From assembly GCA_025966225.1 (NCBI GenBank), contig JAOPVI010000254.1:1-52524 (forward strand): DNA of 52,524 bases, given 5' to 3'. The notes under the pieces were generated by a model. It was not told the DNA's origin. It did no database searches and was given only the letters and a program-made list of their open reading frames with translations. Shown one piece after another: positions 16,985 to 25,489 of this stretch. This DNA comes from Mycobacterium sp. (GTDB lineage Bacteria > Actinomycetota > Actinomycetes > Mycobacteriales > Mycobacteriaceae). Positions within the stretch are counted from its first letter, which is position 1. Each line of letters begins with the position of its first letter. The position numbers and the translations under genes were made by a program.

Positions 16985-18337
16985 GTGACGGGTGACCTGG
17001 TCCGCCTCGACGCGCTGAGCCCGGCCGGTGAATACCGCACGCGCAAAACAGAAGTCGTAACCGACACCGCAGGAGCACCCGTCGCGGAACTGAGCGCGGT
17101 ACCGCGACTCTTCGTCACCCGGGCGGTGGCCGCGCAGCGCAAGGTTCGTCCACTCCCATCCGCCGAGCGCGCCGCGGCGCTCGGCAAGGCGGCCGAACTC
17201 TTCTGCTCCACGAGCATCACGGGGCTCGAATTCAACGCGTACGTAGAACTCACCCAACGTATTTCAGGGCTGCCGGCGACCGTGGCGCGGGCGGGCGCGC
17301 AGGTGGTGGCCGAATCGTTGGCAAGCACCCTCGATGCCGTCCGACCGGCCCGGCCAACGGGCGCGAAGGACGACTGGCGCGACTCGCCTCCCGGCGGCGG
17401 CGCCGTGTGGGCGCGCCGCGGCGAGGTGCTTGCCGTGCATGCGCCGGGGAACGCGCCCGGGGTGCACGGGCTGTGGCCGCAAGCGTTGGCCCTCGGCTAC
17501 CGGGTGGCGGTCCGCCCGTCCCGTCGCGAACCGCTCACCGCCCACCGCCTGGTAATGGCGTTGCGGCTAGCCGGTTTTCGCGACGTCGACGTGCTATACC
17601 TACCGACGGACCACGCGGTGGCCGACGAGCTGGTGCGCGCCGCCGACCTCGCTCTGGTGTACGGCGGCCAGGACGTCGCGGCCCGCTACGCCGCAGACCC
17701 GGCGGTGCTGGTGAACGGTCCTGGCCGGACCAAGATCCTCGTAACCGCCGAACACGACTGGCGCGACTACCTCGACGAGCTCGTCGACTCGATCTCCAAC
17801 CTTGGCGGCATGGCGTGCGTCAACGCCACCGCGGTGTTGTACGAGGGGGACCCGGCGCCACTCGCCAACGCCATCGCCGATCGGTTGGCGGCCCTCGGCG
17901 ACGACGCGCTGCCGACGATGCCGCTACCGCAGGCCCGCGCGCTCGCCGAGCACCTGGGCCGCAAGGCGACCGGTACCGTCGCCGTGCTTGGCGCCGATCG
18001 GGTGATCGCCGACCGCGGAGACGGAAGAGCCGTGCTGCGCCCCGCCGTGCACCTGCTGAGCAGGCCGGACGTACCGACGATCAACGTCGAGCTGCCGTTC
18101 CCGTGCGTGTGGGTCGCGCCTTGGTCACCCGAGGATGGCCTGGCCCCACTACGAGACTCGTTGGTGCTCAACGCAATAACCAGCGACAACGGCTTGATCG
18201 ACGCACTGGTCGACGAACCCAGCATTGTCAACCTCTACGTCGGCCGCCAGGTCACCCATCATGCTCCGCCCCATGTCCCCCACCAGGGCTTCCTCGCCGA
18301 CTTCCTGATGCGCAACAAGGGCTTCATCCGGTCCTGA
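16985..18337 (+). CDS. Aldehyde dehydrogenase / acyl reductase, LuxC/EhpG-like
   Basis: 450 residues. An ALDH fold is indicated by NGPGRTKIL and by a catalytic cysteine in LGGMACVNAT. The NAD-binding part includes HAPGNAPGVHGLWPQALA and the VYGGQDVAARY segment. It is divergent from ordinary ALDHs and closer to acyl reductases (LuxC-like) that take an activated acyl group from a partner enzyme. The GTG start sits 2 bp after the adenylating enzyme's stop. The open frame continues upstream within the neighbour, but that part is a shadow. The substrate is unknown. Confidence 0.75.
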   Translation: MTGDLVRLDALSPAGEYRTRKTEVVTDTAGAPVAELSAVPRLFVTRAVAAQRKVRPLPSAERAAALGKAAELFCSTSITGLEFNAYVELTQRISGLPATVARAGAQVVAESLASTLDAVRPARPTGAKDDWRDSPPGGGAVWARRGEVLAVHAPGNAPGVHGLWPQALALGYRVAVRPSRREPLTAHRLVMALRLAGFRDVDVLYLPTDHAVADELVRAADLALVYGGQDVAARYAADPAVLVNGPGRTKILVTAEHDWRDYLDELVDSISNLGGMACVNATAVLYEGDPAPLANAIADRLAALGDDALPTMPLPQARALAEHLGRKATGTVAVLGADRVIADRGDGRAVLRPAVHLLSRPDVPTINVELPFPCVWVAPWSPEDGLAPLRDSLVLNAITSDNGLIDALVDEPSIVNLYVGRQVTHHAPPHVPHQGFLADFLMRNKGFIRS

Positions 18338-18405
18338 AGATTCAGCCTCACGGACAACGGGTAGCCAGTTCACAGGTTCGGGGAACTACTGAAGGAGGTC
18401 CCACG

Positions 18406-18780
18406 ATGAAATCGACGAAAAATGCCGCACTTGCCGCAATGGTCAGCGGTCTTGCCGCAGCGACGATGCTGGCTCCGACCGCTGCCGCTGCCACCGACTG
18501 CAGCGCGTCCGGCGTCGCAAACACGGTCAGCACCACGACCGGGGCCGCCCGCGACTACCTGGTCGCCCATCCTGGTGCCGACCAGGCGTTCACCGCCGCG
18601 AAGAGTCAGCCACGGCCGCAGGCCGAGGCCACCGTTCGCGGCTACTTCACGGCGAACCCGAACGAGTATTACGAGCTTCGCGGAATTCTCGCCCCGATCG
18701 GTGACACGCAGCGCACCTGCGACGTGACGGTGCTACCGCCTGACCTTGCGTCGGCCTACGACATGTTCATGGCGGGCTGA
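18406..18780 (+). CDS. Haemophore-like haem-binding protein (MHB family)
   Basis: 124 residues. It has a signal peptide of about 28 residues (basic start, long Ala-rich core, AAA end), then a ~95-residue helical domain with two Cys (DCSASG and RTCDV) and the YLVAHPGADQAF and YFTANPNEYYEL segments typical of the mycobacterial MHB haemophore family (Rv0203 type). The protein is expected in the periplasm or outside, binding haem. AAGGAGG precedes the ATG by 7 bases. It stands alone, 68 bp after the aldehyde dehydrogenase. Confidence 0.82.
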   Translation: MKSTKNAALAAMVSGLAAATMLAPTAAAATDCSASGVANTVSTTTGAARDYLVAHPGADQAFTAAKSQPRPQAEATVRGYFTANPNEYYELRGILAPIGDTQRTCDVTVLPPDLASAYDMFMAG

Positions 18781-18861
18781 CACTCACCGGTTCTTTCACT
18801 GCCGGCACCCAACTGGTCACCTCAGGGTCGGTTCCGAGTCGAACGCACCCTGTGCAATGGC

Positions 18862-18880
18862 GGTCGCTTCGCTCCTGCCC
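18862..18880 (+). repeat. Short repeat also found twice in nirB
   Basis: GGTCGCTTCGCTCCTGCCC. Its last 18 bases occur exactly at 38464-38481 and 38500-38517, inside nirB. Here it is non-coding, just upstream of the gene at 18897. Near copies lie at the start of the transporter gene (20617-20634, opposite strand) and in the oxygenase gene (about 45892-45907). Confidence 0.7.
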
Positions 18881-18896
18881 ACCGGAAGGAAACGTC

Positions 18897-19544
18897 ATGC
18901 CTGACTCAGACACCACTCTCGAGAGCGACCAGGTGAGCTCCGAGGTCATCCGCGAGGAACCGGTCGAGGTGACCGCAGAAGTCATCCTCGCCGACGACTC
19001 GGACGTTGTCGAGCACCAGTCGACTCGCAACATCGTGATCCGCCACGTGCTGGAGCGCCAACTCGTCGCGGGTCAAGGACTGAGCACTCAACTCGTCGAC
19101 GCGGCCACCGACGTCTCCGTCGCCGTCGCGCACGCACCCGCCACCATCGTCGACGAGATTCGGGGCGGTGCAACGCTTCCCACTGCCTTCGCAAACACCG
19201 GAACATCGGTGCGCGGCGTCGTGACGGACGTTGGCGGCCGCGTTCGTACCGCCGTCGGCGGCTACGTCGGAGCCCAGGCCACGCTGCCGAACGCCGTCGT
19301 CGTCGGCGCTGCCGACGTTGCTGAGTCCGTCGTCCGGGCCCAGGGCACCGTCACGGCATCGGCGCTCCACGCAGCGTTCGAGCTCGCCACGGTCGCCGCC
19401 CAGGGCGGCAACGTGCGAGCGGCCTTCGGCCGCGAACGCACCGAGCTCGGTGCGACGACGGACGCCGCACGGGACCGGATCGGTGAATCGGTAAGCCGGG
19501 CCCGCCAGGAGATCCGCGACGCGATCGCCGACGACGACAAGTAG
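18897..19544 (+). CDS. Conserved helical protein of unknown function
   Basis: 215 residues, with no signal peptide or membrane helix. The first ~40 residues are acidic and Val-rich; the rest is Ala-rich amphipathic helix with repeated GxVxTxVGGxV-like turns, somewhat like apolipoprotein or granule-coating proteins, and ends in a charged helix (SRARQEIRDAIADDDK). GGAAGGAA precedes the ATG at 18897. The stop codon is embedded in the inverted repeat 19541-19556. No function is assigned. Confidence 0.65.
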   Translation: MPDSDTTLESDQVSSEVIREEPVEVTAEVILADDSDVVEHQSTRNIVIRHVLERQLVAGQGLSTQLVDAATDVSVAVAHAPATIVDEIRGGATLPTAFANTGTSVRGVVTDVGGRVRTAVGGYVGAQATLPNAVVVGAADVAESVVRAQGTVTASALHAAFELATVAAQGGNVRAAFGRERTELGATTDAARDRIGESVSRARQEIRDAIADDDK

Positions 19545-19556
19545 CGGAGCCGCTAC
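19541..19556. promoter_or_regulatory. Inverted repeat between the helical protein and the FecB-like gene
   Basis: GTAGCGG-AG-CCGCTAC, perfect 7-bp arms, containing the TAG stop of the preceding gene and ending 9 bp before the GTG of the next. It may be an operator or a small hairpin affecting translation of the lipoprotein gene. An iron-regulator site was considered; it does not resemble the AT-rich IdeR box. Confidence 0.35.
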
Positions 19557-19565
19557 GCTCGGCGG

Positions 19566-20546
19566 GTGCCGACAACGTGGTCCCGCCGCAGCTTTCTCGC
19601 ACTCACCGCTGGTGCCGCCGTGGTCGCCGCCGGCTGTAGCTCCAAGAAACCCGGAGCGATCGCCGACGACGGCTCGGTCACCGTCAAGCACGCCTTTGGG
19701 GAGACCAAGATTCCCGGTCCACCCAAGCGTGTGGTGAGTGCCGGGTTCACCGGGCAAGACGATCTGCTGGCGCTCGGCGTGATCCCCATCGCCGTCACCG
19801 ACTGGTTCGGCAACGAACCCTTCGGGGTATGGCCTTGGGCGCAAGCGAAACTCGGTAGCGCTGCGCCCGCCGTACTCAACCTGTACGACGGCATCCAGGT
19901 TGACCCGATCGCGGCGCTGCGGCCCGACCTCATCGTCGCCACCAACGCTGGCCTCGACGCCGACACCTACGCGAAGCTCTCGGCCATCGCGCCGACCGTC
20001 GCTCAGTCCGGCCAGGACGCCTTCTTCGAGCCGTGGAAGGACCAGGCCAACACCATCGGCCAGGCCGTCTTCAAGCACGACGACATGGACAGGCTCGTCG
20101 CCGCGGTCGGCGAAGGATTCACCAAGGCAGGCAAGAACAACGCCTCGTTCAGCGGCAAGAAGATCGTGGTGGTGAGCGCGACGTTCTACAAGGACCTGGC
20201 CGACGTCACCCCGCCCGGCTGGCGGACCGAGTTCTTGACCCAGATGGGTTTCGCCATCCCCGACAGCGTCAACGAGTTCGTCAAGGAAGGCCGCGCACAG
20301 GTGCCGCGGGACAAGCTGGCGTCCGTCCTCGACGCCGCCGACGTGGTCGTCTGGAAGACCGAGAACGACCAGGAGCAGGCCGCGCTGGTCGCCGATCCGA
20401 TGTTCGTCGCGCTGAAGTCGACGAAGACGAACAGGAACGTCTTCACTGGCAAGGACCTCTCGGGGGCCATCGCATTCTCGTCGGTGCTGTCGTATCCGGT
20501 GGTCGCCAATCAGTTGCCGCCCATGATCGCCAAGGTGCTGGCCTAA
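19566..20546 (+). CDS. Iron-siderophore ABC transporter substrate-binding lipoprotein (FecB-like)
   Basis: 326 residues, GTG start. The N-terminus has a twin-arginine-like RRSFLALTAGA and a lipobox VAAGC, so it is an exported lipoprotein. The mature part is a class III periplasmic-binding fold: PKRVVSAGFTGQDDLLALG, then DPIAALRPDLIVATN, a long helix and a second lobe. This is the Rv0265c position in the conserved cluster. It should bind a ferric siderophore. No ABC permease or ATPase is next to it, so it must share one encoded elsewhere. Confidence 0.88.
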   Translation: MPTTWSRRSFLALTAGAAVVAAGCSSKKPGAIADDGSVTVKHAFGETKIPGPPKRVVSAGFTGQDDLLALGVIPIAVTDWFGNEPFGVWPWAQAKLGSAAPAVLNLYDGIQVDPIAALRPDLIVATNAGLDADTYAKLSAIAPTVAQSGQDAFFEPWKDQANTIGQAVFKHDDMDRLVAAVGEGFTKAGKNNASFSGKKIVVVSATFYKDLADVTPPGWRTEFLTQMGFAIPDSVNEFVKEGRAQVPRDKLASVLDAADVVVWKTENDQEQAALVADPMFVALKSTKTNRNVFTGKDLSGAIAFSSVLSYPVVANQLPPMIAKVLA

Positions 20547-20607
20547 ACGATTCGAGCTGGGCTTCGTCTGCCCGCAGCCATTCGTCCGTGGGTGACAAGA
20601 TGTCCGG

Positions 20608-21300
20608 GTGACGAACGAGGAGCGCAGCGACCGGGGGATCCAGACAGCGTTTGCCCAGGTAGGCTCGACCTACTATCCGATCCTCGTCGCGGTGTTCACG
20701 GCGCTGGTCATCGTCTCCAACGTCACCGCCACCAAGGGCGTCGCGTTCGGGCCGATCATCACCGACGGGGGCTTCATCGTCTTCCCGTTGACCTACGTGA
20801 TCGGCGACGTGCTCTCGGAGGTCTACGGCTTCAAGGCCGCCCGCCGCGCGATCATCCTCGGCTTCTCGATGAACGTCCTGGCTGCGCTTGCGTTTTGGGT
20901 CACCATCTACCTTCCGGCCGCCGACTTCTACGAGAACCAGGCCGCGTTCGAGAACGTCGTACACGCCTACACCCAGCTCATCGTCGCGGGCCTGGCCGGC
21001 TTCATCGTCGGCCAGACCATCAACGCCTGGGTCGTCGTCGCGATCAAGGAACGCACCAAGGAGAAGCATCTGTGGGCGCGCCTGGTCGGTTCGACGTTTG
21101 CCGGCCAGCTCGGTGACACGCTGGTGTTCTGCACGATCGCGGCGAGTGCAATCGGCATCACCACCTTTCACGACCTCGCCGTGTACACCGCGCTCGGCTG
21201 GTTCTATAAGACCGCGGTCGAGGTCGTGATGCTGCCGATCACCTACCGCGTGATCGCCTACATCAAGCGCCGCGAACCCACCTATCAGTTGGCCGTCTGA
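20608..21300 (+). CDS. Queuosine precursor transporter, YhhQ/VUT family
   Basis: 230 residues with about six membrane helices. The family hallmark is FPLTYVIGDVLSEVYGF near residues 53-69; other helices include ALVIVSNVTATKGVAFG and the C-terminal YKTAVEVVMLPITYRVI. Family members import queuosine precursors (preQ0/preQ1). The first residues, EERSDRG, are encoded by a copy of the GGAGCGCAGCGACC repeat, so the conserved protein effectively begins a little later. It starts with GTG. The context beside a FecB-like protein gives no extra hint. Confidence 0.88.
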   Translation: MTNEERSDRGIQTAFAQVGSTYYPILVAVFTALVIVSNVTATKGVAFGPIITDGGFIVFPLTYVIGDVLSEVYGFKAARRAIILGFSMNVLAALAFWVTIYLPAADFYENQAAFENVVHAYTQLIVAGLAGFIVGQTINAWVVVAIKERTKEKHLWARLVGSTFAGQLGDTLVFCTIAASAIGITTFHDLAVYTALGWFYKTAVEVVMLPITYRVIAYIKRREPTYQLAV

Positions 21301-21349
21301 GCCATTGCTAAGGCTCCTCTGGCGAGCTCCTAAACCTTCTCGTCAACGT

Positions 21350-21367
21350 AGCTACCCGCGGGTAGCT
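21350..21367. promoter_or_regulatory. Perfect 18-bp palindrome before pxpB
   Basis: AGCTACCCGCGGGTAGCT reads identically on both strands. It ends 7 bp before the pxpB ATG and overlaps its ribosome-binding region, so a bound protein would block expression of pxpBC directly. The regulator is unknown; no regulator gene is adjacent. Confidence 0.6.
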
Positions 21368-21374
21368 TGGGAAG

Positions 21375-22043
21375 ATGACAGTCACAGCGGAAGTGACGGG
21401 CGCAATGTCGCTTGGCACCGTCCATGACTACGGGGACCAGGCGCTGCTGCTCGAATTGAGCGGCACCGCCGAGGTATTGGCGTGGACCGATACATTGCGG
21501 GCCGCCGACCTGCTCGGCGTGCTCGACATCGTGCCTGCCTCGCGCACGGTGCTGGTGAAGCTGGCCGGCCCGCGCTATCGGGAACCGACCAGGCAGCGCC
21601 TCGCCAAGCTGCGCGTCGAGGGTGTGGAGTTCGACGAGTCGACCGCGCCGCTCGGCCACAAACCCGACGCAGTGCTCGACGTGACGTACGACGGCGCCGA
21701 CCTCGCAGAGGTGGCCCGGCTCTCCGGACTGACGCCCGCCGAGGTCGTCGCCGCCCACACCGCCACCCCCTTGCGTGTCGGATTCGGGGGATTCGCACCG
21801 GGTTTCGCATACCTCGTCGGCGGCGACCCGCGGCTGCACATGCCGCGGCGGACAGAGCCGCGGACCAGGGTGCCTGCCGGTTCGGTCGGGCTCGCAGGCG
21901 AGTTCAGCGGCGTCTATCCCAGGGAATCACCCGGCGGCTGGCAGCTGATCGGCCGCACCGACGCCGCGCTGTGGGACGTCACCCGCGACAAACCCGCCCT
22001 GCTGACCCCCGGCATGTGGGTTCAGTTCCGCGCGATCGGTTAG
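21375..22043 (+). CDS. pxpB: 5-oxoprolinase subunit B (KipI-like)
   Basis: 222 residues. The first ~90 residues form the KipI N-domain, followed by the cyclophilin-like C-domain with the signature [18 protein letters not shown] and the [20 protein letters not shown] stretch. PxpB works with PxpA and PxpC in ATP-dependent opening of 5-oxoproline to glutamate in the cytosol. It is followed by pxpC after 9 bp and preceded by a perfect palindrome. It corresponds to Rv0264c by order. No pxpA gene is seen in the window. Confidence 0.9.
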   Translation: MTVTAEVTGAMSLGTVHDYGDQALLLELSGTAEVLAWTDTLRAADLLGVLDIVPASRTVLVKLAGPRYREPTRQRLAKLRVEGVEFDESTAPLGHKPDAVLDVTYDGADLAEVARLSGLTPAEVVAAHTATPLRVGFGGFAPGFAYLVGGDPRLHMPRRTEPRTRVPAGSVGLAGEFSGVYPRESPGGWQLIGRTDAALWDVTRDKPALLTPGMWVQFRAIG

Positions 22044-22052
22044 GAGGCCCCG

Positions 22053-22937
22053 ATGAGCGCAACGTTGGAGATTCTCGAGACCGGACCGCTCGCGATCGTC
22101 GAAGACCTCGGCAGACCCGGCCTGTCACACATGGGCGTGTCAAGGTCCGGGGCCGCCGATCGGCGCTCGCACACCCTGGCCAACCGGCTGGTCGCCAACC
22201 CGAACGAGCACGCCACCATCGAGGTGACGTTCGGCGGCTTCTCGGCCCGGGTGAGGGGCGACGACGTCGCGATCGCCGTCACCGGGGCCGACACCGATCC
22301 ATCGGTCAACGGTGTTCCCTTCGGCACCAACAGCATTCACTACGCACACGACGGCGAGGTCATCTCGTTCGGGGCCCCGCACACCGGGCTGCGCAGCTAT
22401 CTGGCGGTGCGCGGCGGCATCGACGTCGCGCCAGTGCTCGGGTCGCGCAGCTACGACGTCATGTCCACGATCGGGCCCCGTCCGCTGCAACCGGGCGACG
22501 TGCTGGCGATCGGTGCGCACACCGCGGACTTCCCCGAACTCGACCAGGCGCCGGTGGCCGCCATCGCCGAGGCGCGGTTGGAACTGATGGTGGTGCCCGG
22601 ACCGCGGGACGACTGGTTCGCCCAGCCGGACGCCCTGGTGCACACCGACTGGATTGCCACGGACCGCAGCGACCGGGTCGGGATGCGCCTCGCGGGCCCC
22701 GCGCTGCGGCCCCGCTGGCCCGATCGACAACTGCCGAGCGAAGGCGCGACCCGCGGCGCAATTCAGGTGCCACCCAACGGATTACCCGTAATCCTCGGAC
22801 CGGACCACCCGGTGACCGGCGGGTACCCGGTGATCGGCGTGGTGGCCGACGGCGACATCGACAAGGTCGCCCAACTGCGGCCCGGTCAACAAGTCAGGTT
22901 CCACTGGTCCCGTCCGCGCCGACCGTTCACCGATTGA
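22053..22937 (+). CDS. pxpC: 5-oxoprolinase subunit C (KipA/biotin-dependent carboxyltransferase-like)
   Basis: 294 residues. It opens with the family start [19 protein letters not shown] and the [13 protein letters not shown] motif, followed by [24 protein letters not shown] and [20 protein letters not shown]. PxpC acts with PxpB. The ATG at 22053 is 9 bp behind the pxpB stop (GGAGG ribosome site between them), so the two are one operon, and aac(2') follows 17 bp later. Confidence 0.9.
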   Translation: MSATLEILETGPLAIVEDLGRPGLSHMGVSRSGAADRRSHTLANRLVANPNEHATIEVTFGGFSARVRGDDVAIAVTGADTDPSVNGVPFGTNSIHYAHDGEVISFGAPHTGLRSYLAVRGGIDVAPVLGSRSYDVMSTIGPRPLQPGDVLAIGAHTADFPELDQAPVAAIAEARLELMVVPGPRDDWFAQPDALVHTDWIATDRSDRVGMRLAGPALRPRWPDRQLPSEGATRGAIQVPPNGLPVILGPDHPVTGGYPVIGVVADGDIDKVAQLRPGQQVRFHWSRPRRPFTD

Positions 22938-22945
22938 CCTGGTAG

Positions 22946-23497
<552 letters not shown>

Positions 23498-23568
23498 ATT
23501 GAGCTCACAGCCCCGCCGCGGCTCTGGTGAGCGGATGTTGACCGATGGCATCCGAGGGCAATGCGTAG

Positions 23569-23584
23569 GTAACCGCTCGGAAAC
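23569..23584 (+). promoter_or_regulatory. GlnR box candidate upstream of nnaR
   Basis: GTAAC-CGCTCG-GAAAC matches the actinobacterial GlnR half-site GTnAC-n6-GaAAC exactly. It ends 5 bp before the ATG at 23590, or 23 bp before an in-frame ATG at 23608. A second half-site at the usual 22-bp repeat was not found. Confidence 0.5.
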
Positions 23585-23589
23585 ACGCA

Positions 23590-24759
23590 ATGCATTCACT
23601 TGGAGCCATGGTTCAGCCCGACTGGGCGCCGCTCACCGGATTCCGAGTGGCGGTGACCTCGGCGCGACGAGCCGAGGAATTGAGCGCATTGCTGTGCCGC
23701 CGCGGTGCGTCGGTGACCAGCGCCGCGGCGATCACGATGGTGCCGCTGCCCGATGACGACGAGCTTCGGGCCAACACCGAAGCACTCATCGCCCAGGTGC
23801 CCGACCTCGTCGTCGCCACCACGGGGATCGGGTTGCGCGGCTGGATCGCGGCCGCCGACGGCTGGGGCATCGCGACCGAGTTGACCACCGCGCTTGGCAC
23901 CGCCCGCATCGTGTCCCGCGGACCCAAGGCCACGGGGGCGTTGCGGGCGGCCGGACTGCCCGAGGAGTGGTCACCCGACTCCGAGTCGTCCCGCGAGGTA
24001 CTCCACTACCTGCTCGAGGGCGGTATCGCCGGGCTGCGGATCGCCGTTCAGTTGCACGGCGCCACCGCGGACTGGGACCCGTTTCCCGAGTTCCTCGACG
24101 AACTGCGCGCGGCAGGCGCCGAGGTGGTGCCCATCCGGGTGTACCGCTGGCGCCCAGCCCCAAGGGACGGCGCGTTCGACCAGCTCGTCGTGGGCATCGC
24201 CGAGCGCAAGTTCGACGCGGTCAGCTTCACGTCCGCGCCCGCCGTCGCCGCGATGCTGATGCGCGCAGTCGAACTCGGCGTCGAAGACAAGGTGCTTTCA
24301 GCGCTTCGCACCGATGTGCATGCCATGTGCGTCGGGCCCGTCACGGCGCGCCCACTGGTCCGGCTCGGCGTCCCGACGTCGGCACCCGAACGGATGCGAC
24401 TCGGCGCACTGGCCCGTCACATCACCGACGAGCTCCCCCTGCTGCAGGCGCGCACGGTTAAGGTGGCCGGTCATCAGCTCGAAATCCGGGGCACCTGTGT
24501 GTTGGTCGACGGGGTCGTCAAGGAACTCCCACCGGCGGGGATGGCGACCATCCGCGCCCTCGCGCTGAGGCCCGGCACCGTGGTGTCGCGCAACGACCTG
24601 CTCGATGCGCTACCAGGCAGCGGCTCCGACACCCACGCGGTCGAGACGGCGGTGCTGCGGTTGCGAACTGCGTTGGGGGACAAGCAGATCGTCTCGACGG
24701 TCGTGAAGCGCGGGTATCGCCTCGCGGTCGACGAGACCTACCCCGCGGGCGCAGCGTGA
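23590..24759 (+). CDS. nnaR: HemD-like regulator of nitrogen assimilation (NnaR type)
   Basis: 389 residues. Residues ~15-265 form a uroporphyrinogen-III synthase-like (HEM4) domain (TGFRVAVTSARRAEELSALL, LVVATTGIGLRGW, AVSFTSAPAVAAML). Residues ~295-380 form a winged-helix DNA-binding domain (LPPAGMATIRALALRPGTVV, DTHAVETAVLRLRTALGDK, VVKRGYRL). This combination is the NnaR family, which in Streptomyces and M. smegmatis controls nitrate/nitrite assimilation together with GlnR. A GlnR half-site lies just upstream. The start could be ATG 23590 or ATG 23608 (GGAG two bases before). Overlaps the chelatase gene by 4 nt. Confidence 0.85.
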   Translation: MHSLGAMVQPDWAPLTGFRVAVTSARRAEELSALLCRRGASVTSAAAITMVPLPDDDELRANTEALIAQVPDLVVATTGIGLRGWIAAADGWGIATELTTALGTARIVSRGPKATGALRAAGLPEEWSPDSESSREVLHYLLEGGIAGLRIAVQLHGATADWDPFPEFLDELRAAGAEVVPIRVYRWRPAPRDGAFDQLVVGIAERKFDAVSFTSAPAVAAMLMRAVELGVEDKVLSALRTDVHAMCVGPVTARPLVRLGVPTSAPERMRLGALARHITDELPLLQARTVKVAGHQLEIRGTCVLVDGVVKELPPAGMATIRALALRPGTVVSRNDLLDALPGSGSDTHAVETAVLRLRTALGDKQIVSTVVKRGYRLAVDETYPAGAA

Positions 24760-25442
24760 TCCCGATCCTGGTCGCCCACGGCACCCGAAAGGCCCACGGT
24801 GTCGAGATGGTCGGCGAGCTCGCCGATCGGGTGAGCGCCGTGACGGGCCGGCGGGTCCGCACCGCCTTCGTCGACGTGCTCGGCCCAACCCCCGCCGACG
24901 TGCTGCGGACTCTGCCCGACGACCTTCCGGCCGTGCTGGTCCCGGCCTTCCTCTCCAGCGGATACCACGTGCGCGTCGACATCCCCGAACACGTCGCGGC
25001 CAGCGGGCATCGCAACACCGTGGTGACGGCGGCCATGGGCCCGGCCCAGGACACCGTGCGCGTGGTCGTCGAACGGTTGCTCGAATCGGGTTGGCTGCCT
25101 TCCGATTCGGTGGTGTTGGCCGCCGCAGGCACATCCGATCCGAACGCACAACGCGACCTGCGCGTCACGGCGGCCCTGCTGTCGGCGGCCTTGGGGCAGC
25201 GCGTCGAACTGGCCTACGCCGCGACGGGTGTGCCCAGCGTCGCCGCCGCGGTGGCCGGGCGCCGCGGCCGCGGCGCACGCCGCGTCGTCGTCGCGTCTTA
25301 TCTGTTGGCGGACGGGCTCTTTCAGGACCGGTTGCGGGCGTCGGGGGCCGACGTGGTGGCCGAGCCGCTCGGCACCCACCCTGGTGTCGTCCGCCTCATC
25401 GCCTCCCGGTTCCGCAGGGCGCCGCTGCCCGTCCCGGTCTAG
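24756..25442 (+). CDS. Sirohydrochlorin chelatase-like protein (CbiX/SirB family)
   Basis: 228 residues, GTG start overlapping the nnaR stop (GTGA). It is made of two CbiX-like halves: LVAHGTRKAHG near residue 5, then VPAFLSSGYHVRVDIPEH and, in the second half, VVVASYLLADGLFQDRL. It is expected to insert Fe2+ into sirohydrochlorin to give sirohaem, the cofactor of NirB, or act in cobalamin synthesis. Coupling to nnaR and the presence of nirBD in this region favour the sirohaem role. Corresponds to Rv0259c by order. Confidence 0.85.
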   Translation: MIPILVAHGTRKAHGVEMVGELADRVSAVTGRRVRTAFVDVLGPTPADVLRTLPDDLPAVLVPAFLSSGYHVRVDIPEHVAASGHRNTVVTAAMGPAQDTVRVVVERLLESGWLPSDSVVLAAAGTSDPNAQRDLRVTAALLSAALGQRVELAYAATGVPSVAAAVAGRRGRGARRVVVASYLLADGLFQDRLRASGADVVAEPLGTHPGVVRLIASRFRRAPLPVPV

Positions 25443-25489
25443 GCCAATCCGCGTCGTTTTGGTGGCGACGAGGCGGAGAATGTGACGCC

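Noticed and set aside
19541..19556. IdeR (iron box) site
   Set aside because: Sequence is GC-rich and does not resemble the TTAGGTTAGGCTAACCTAA-type iron box.
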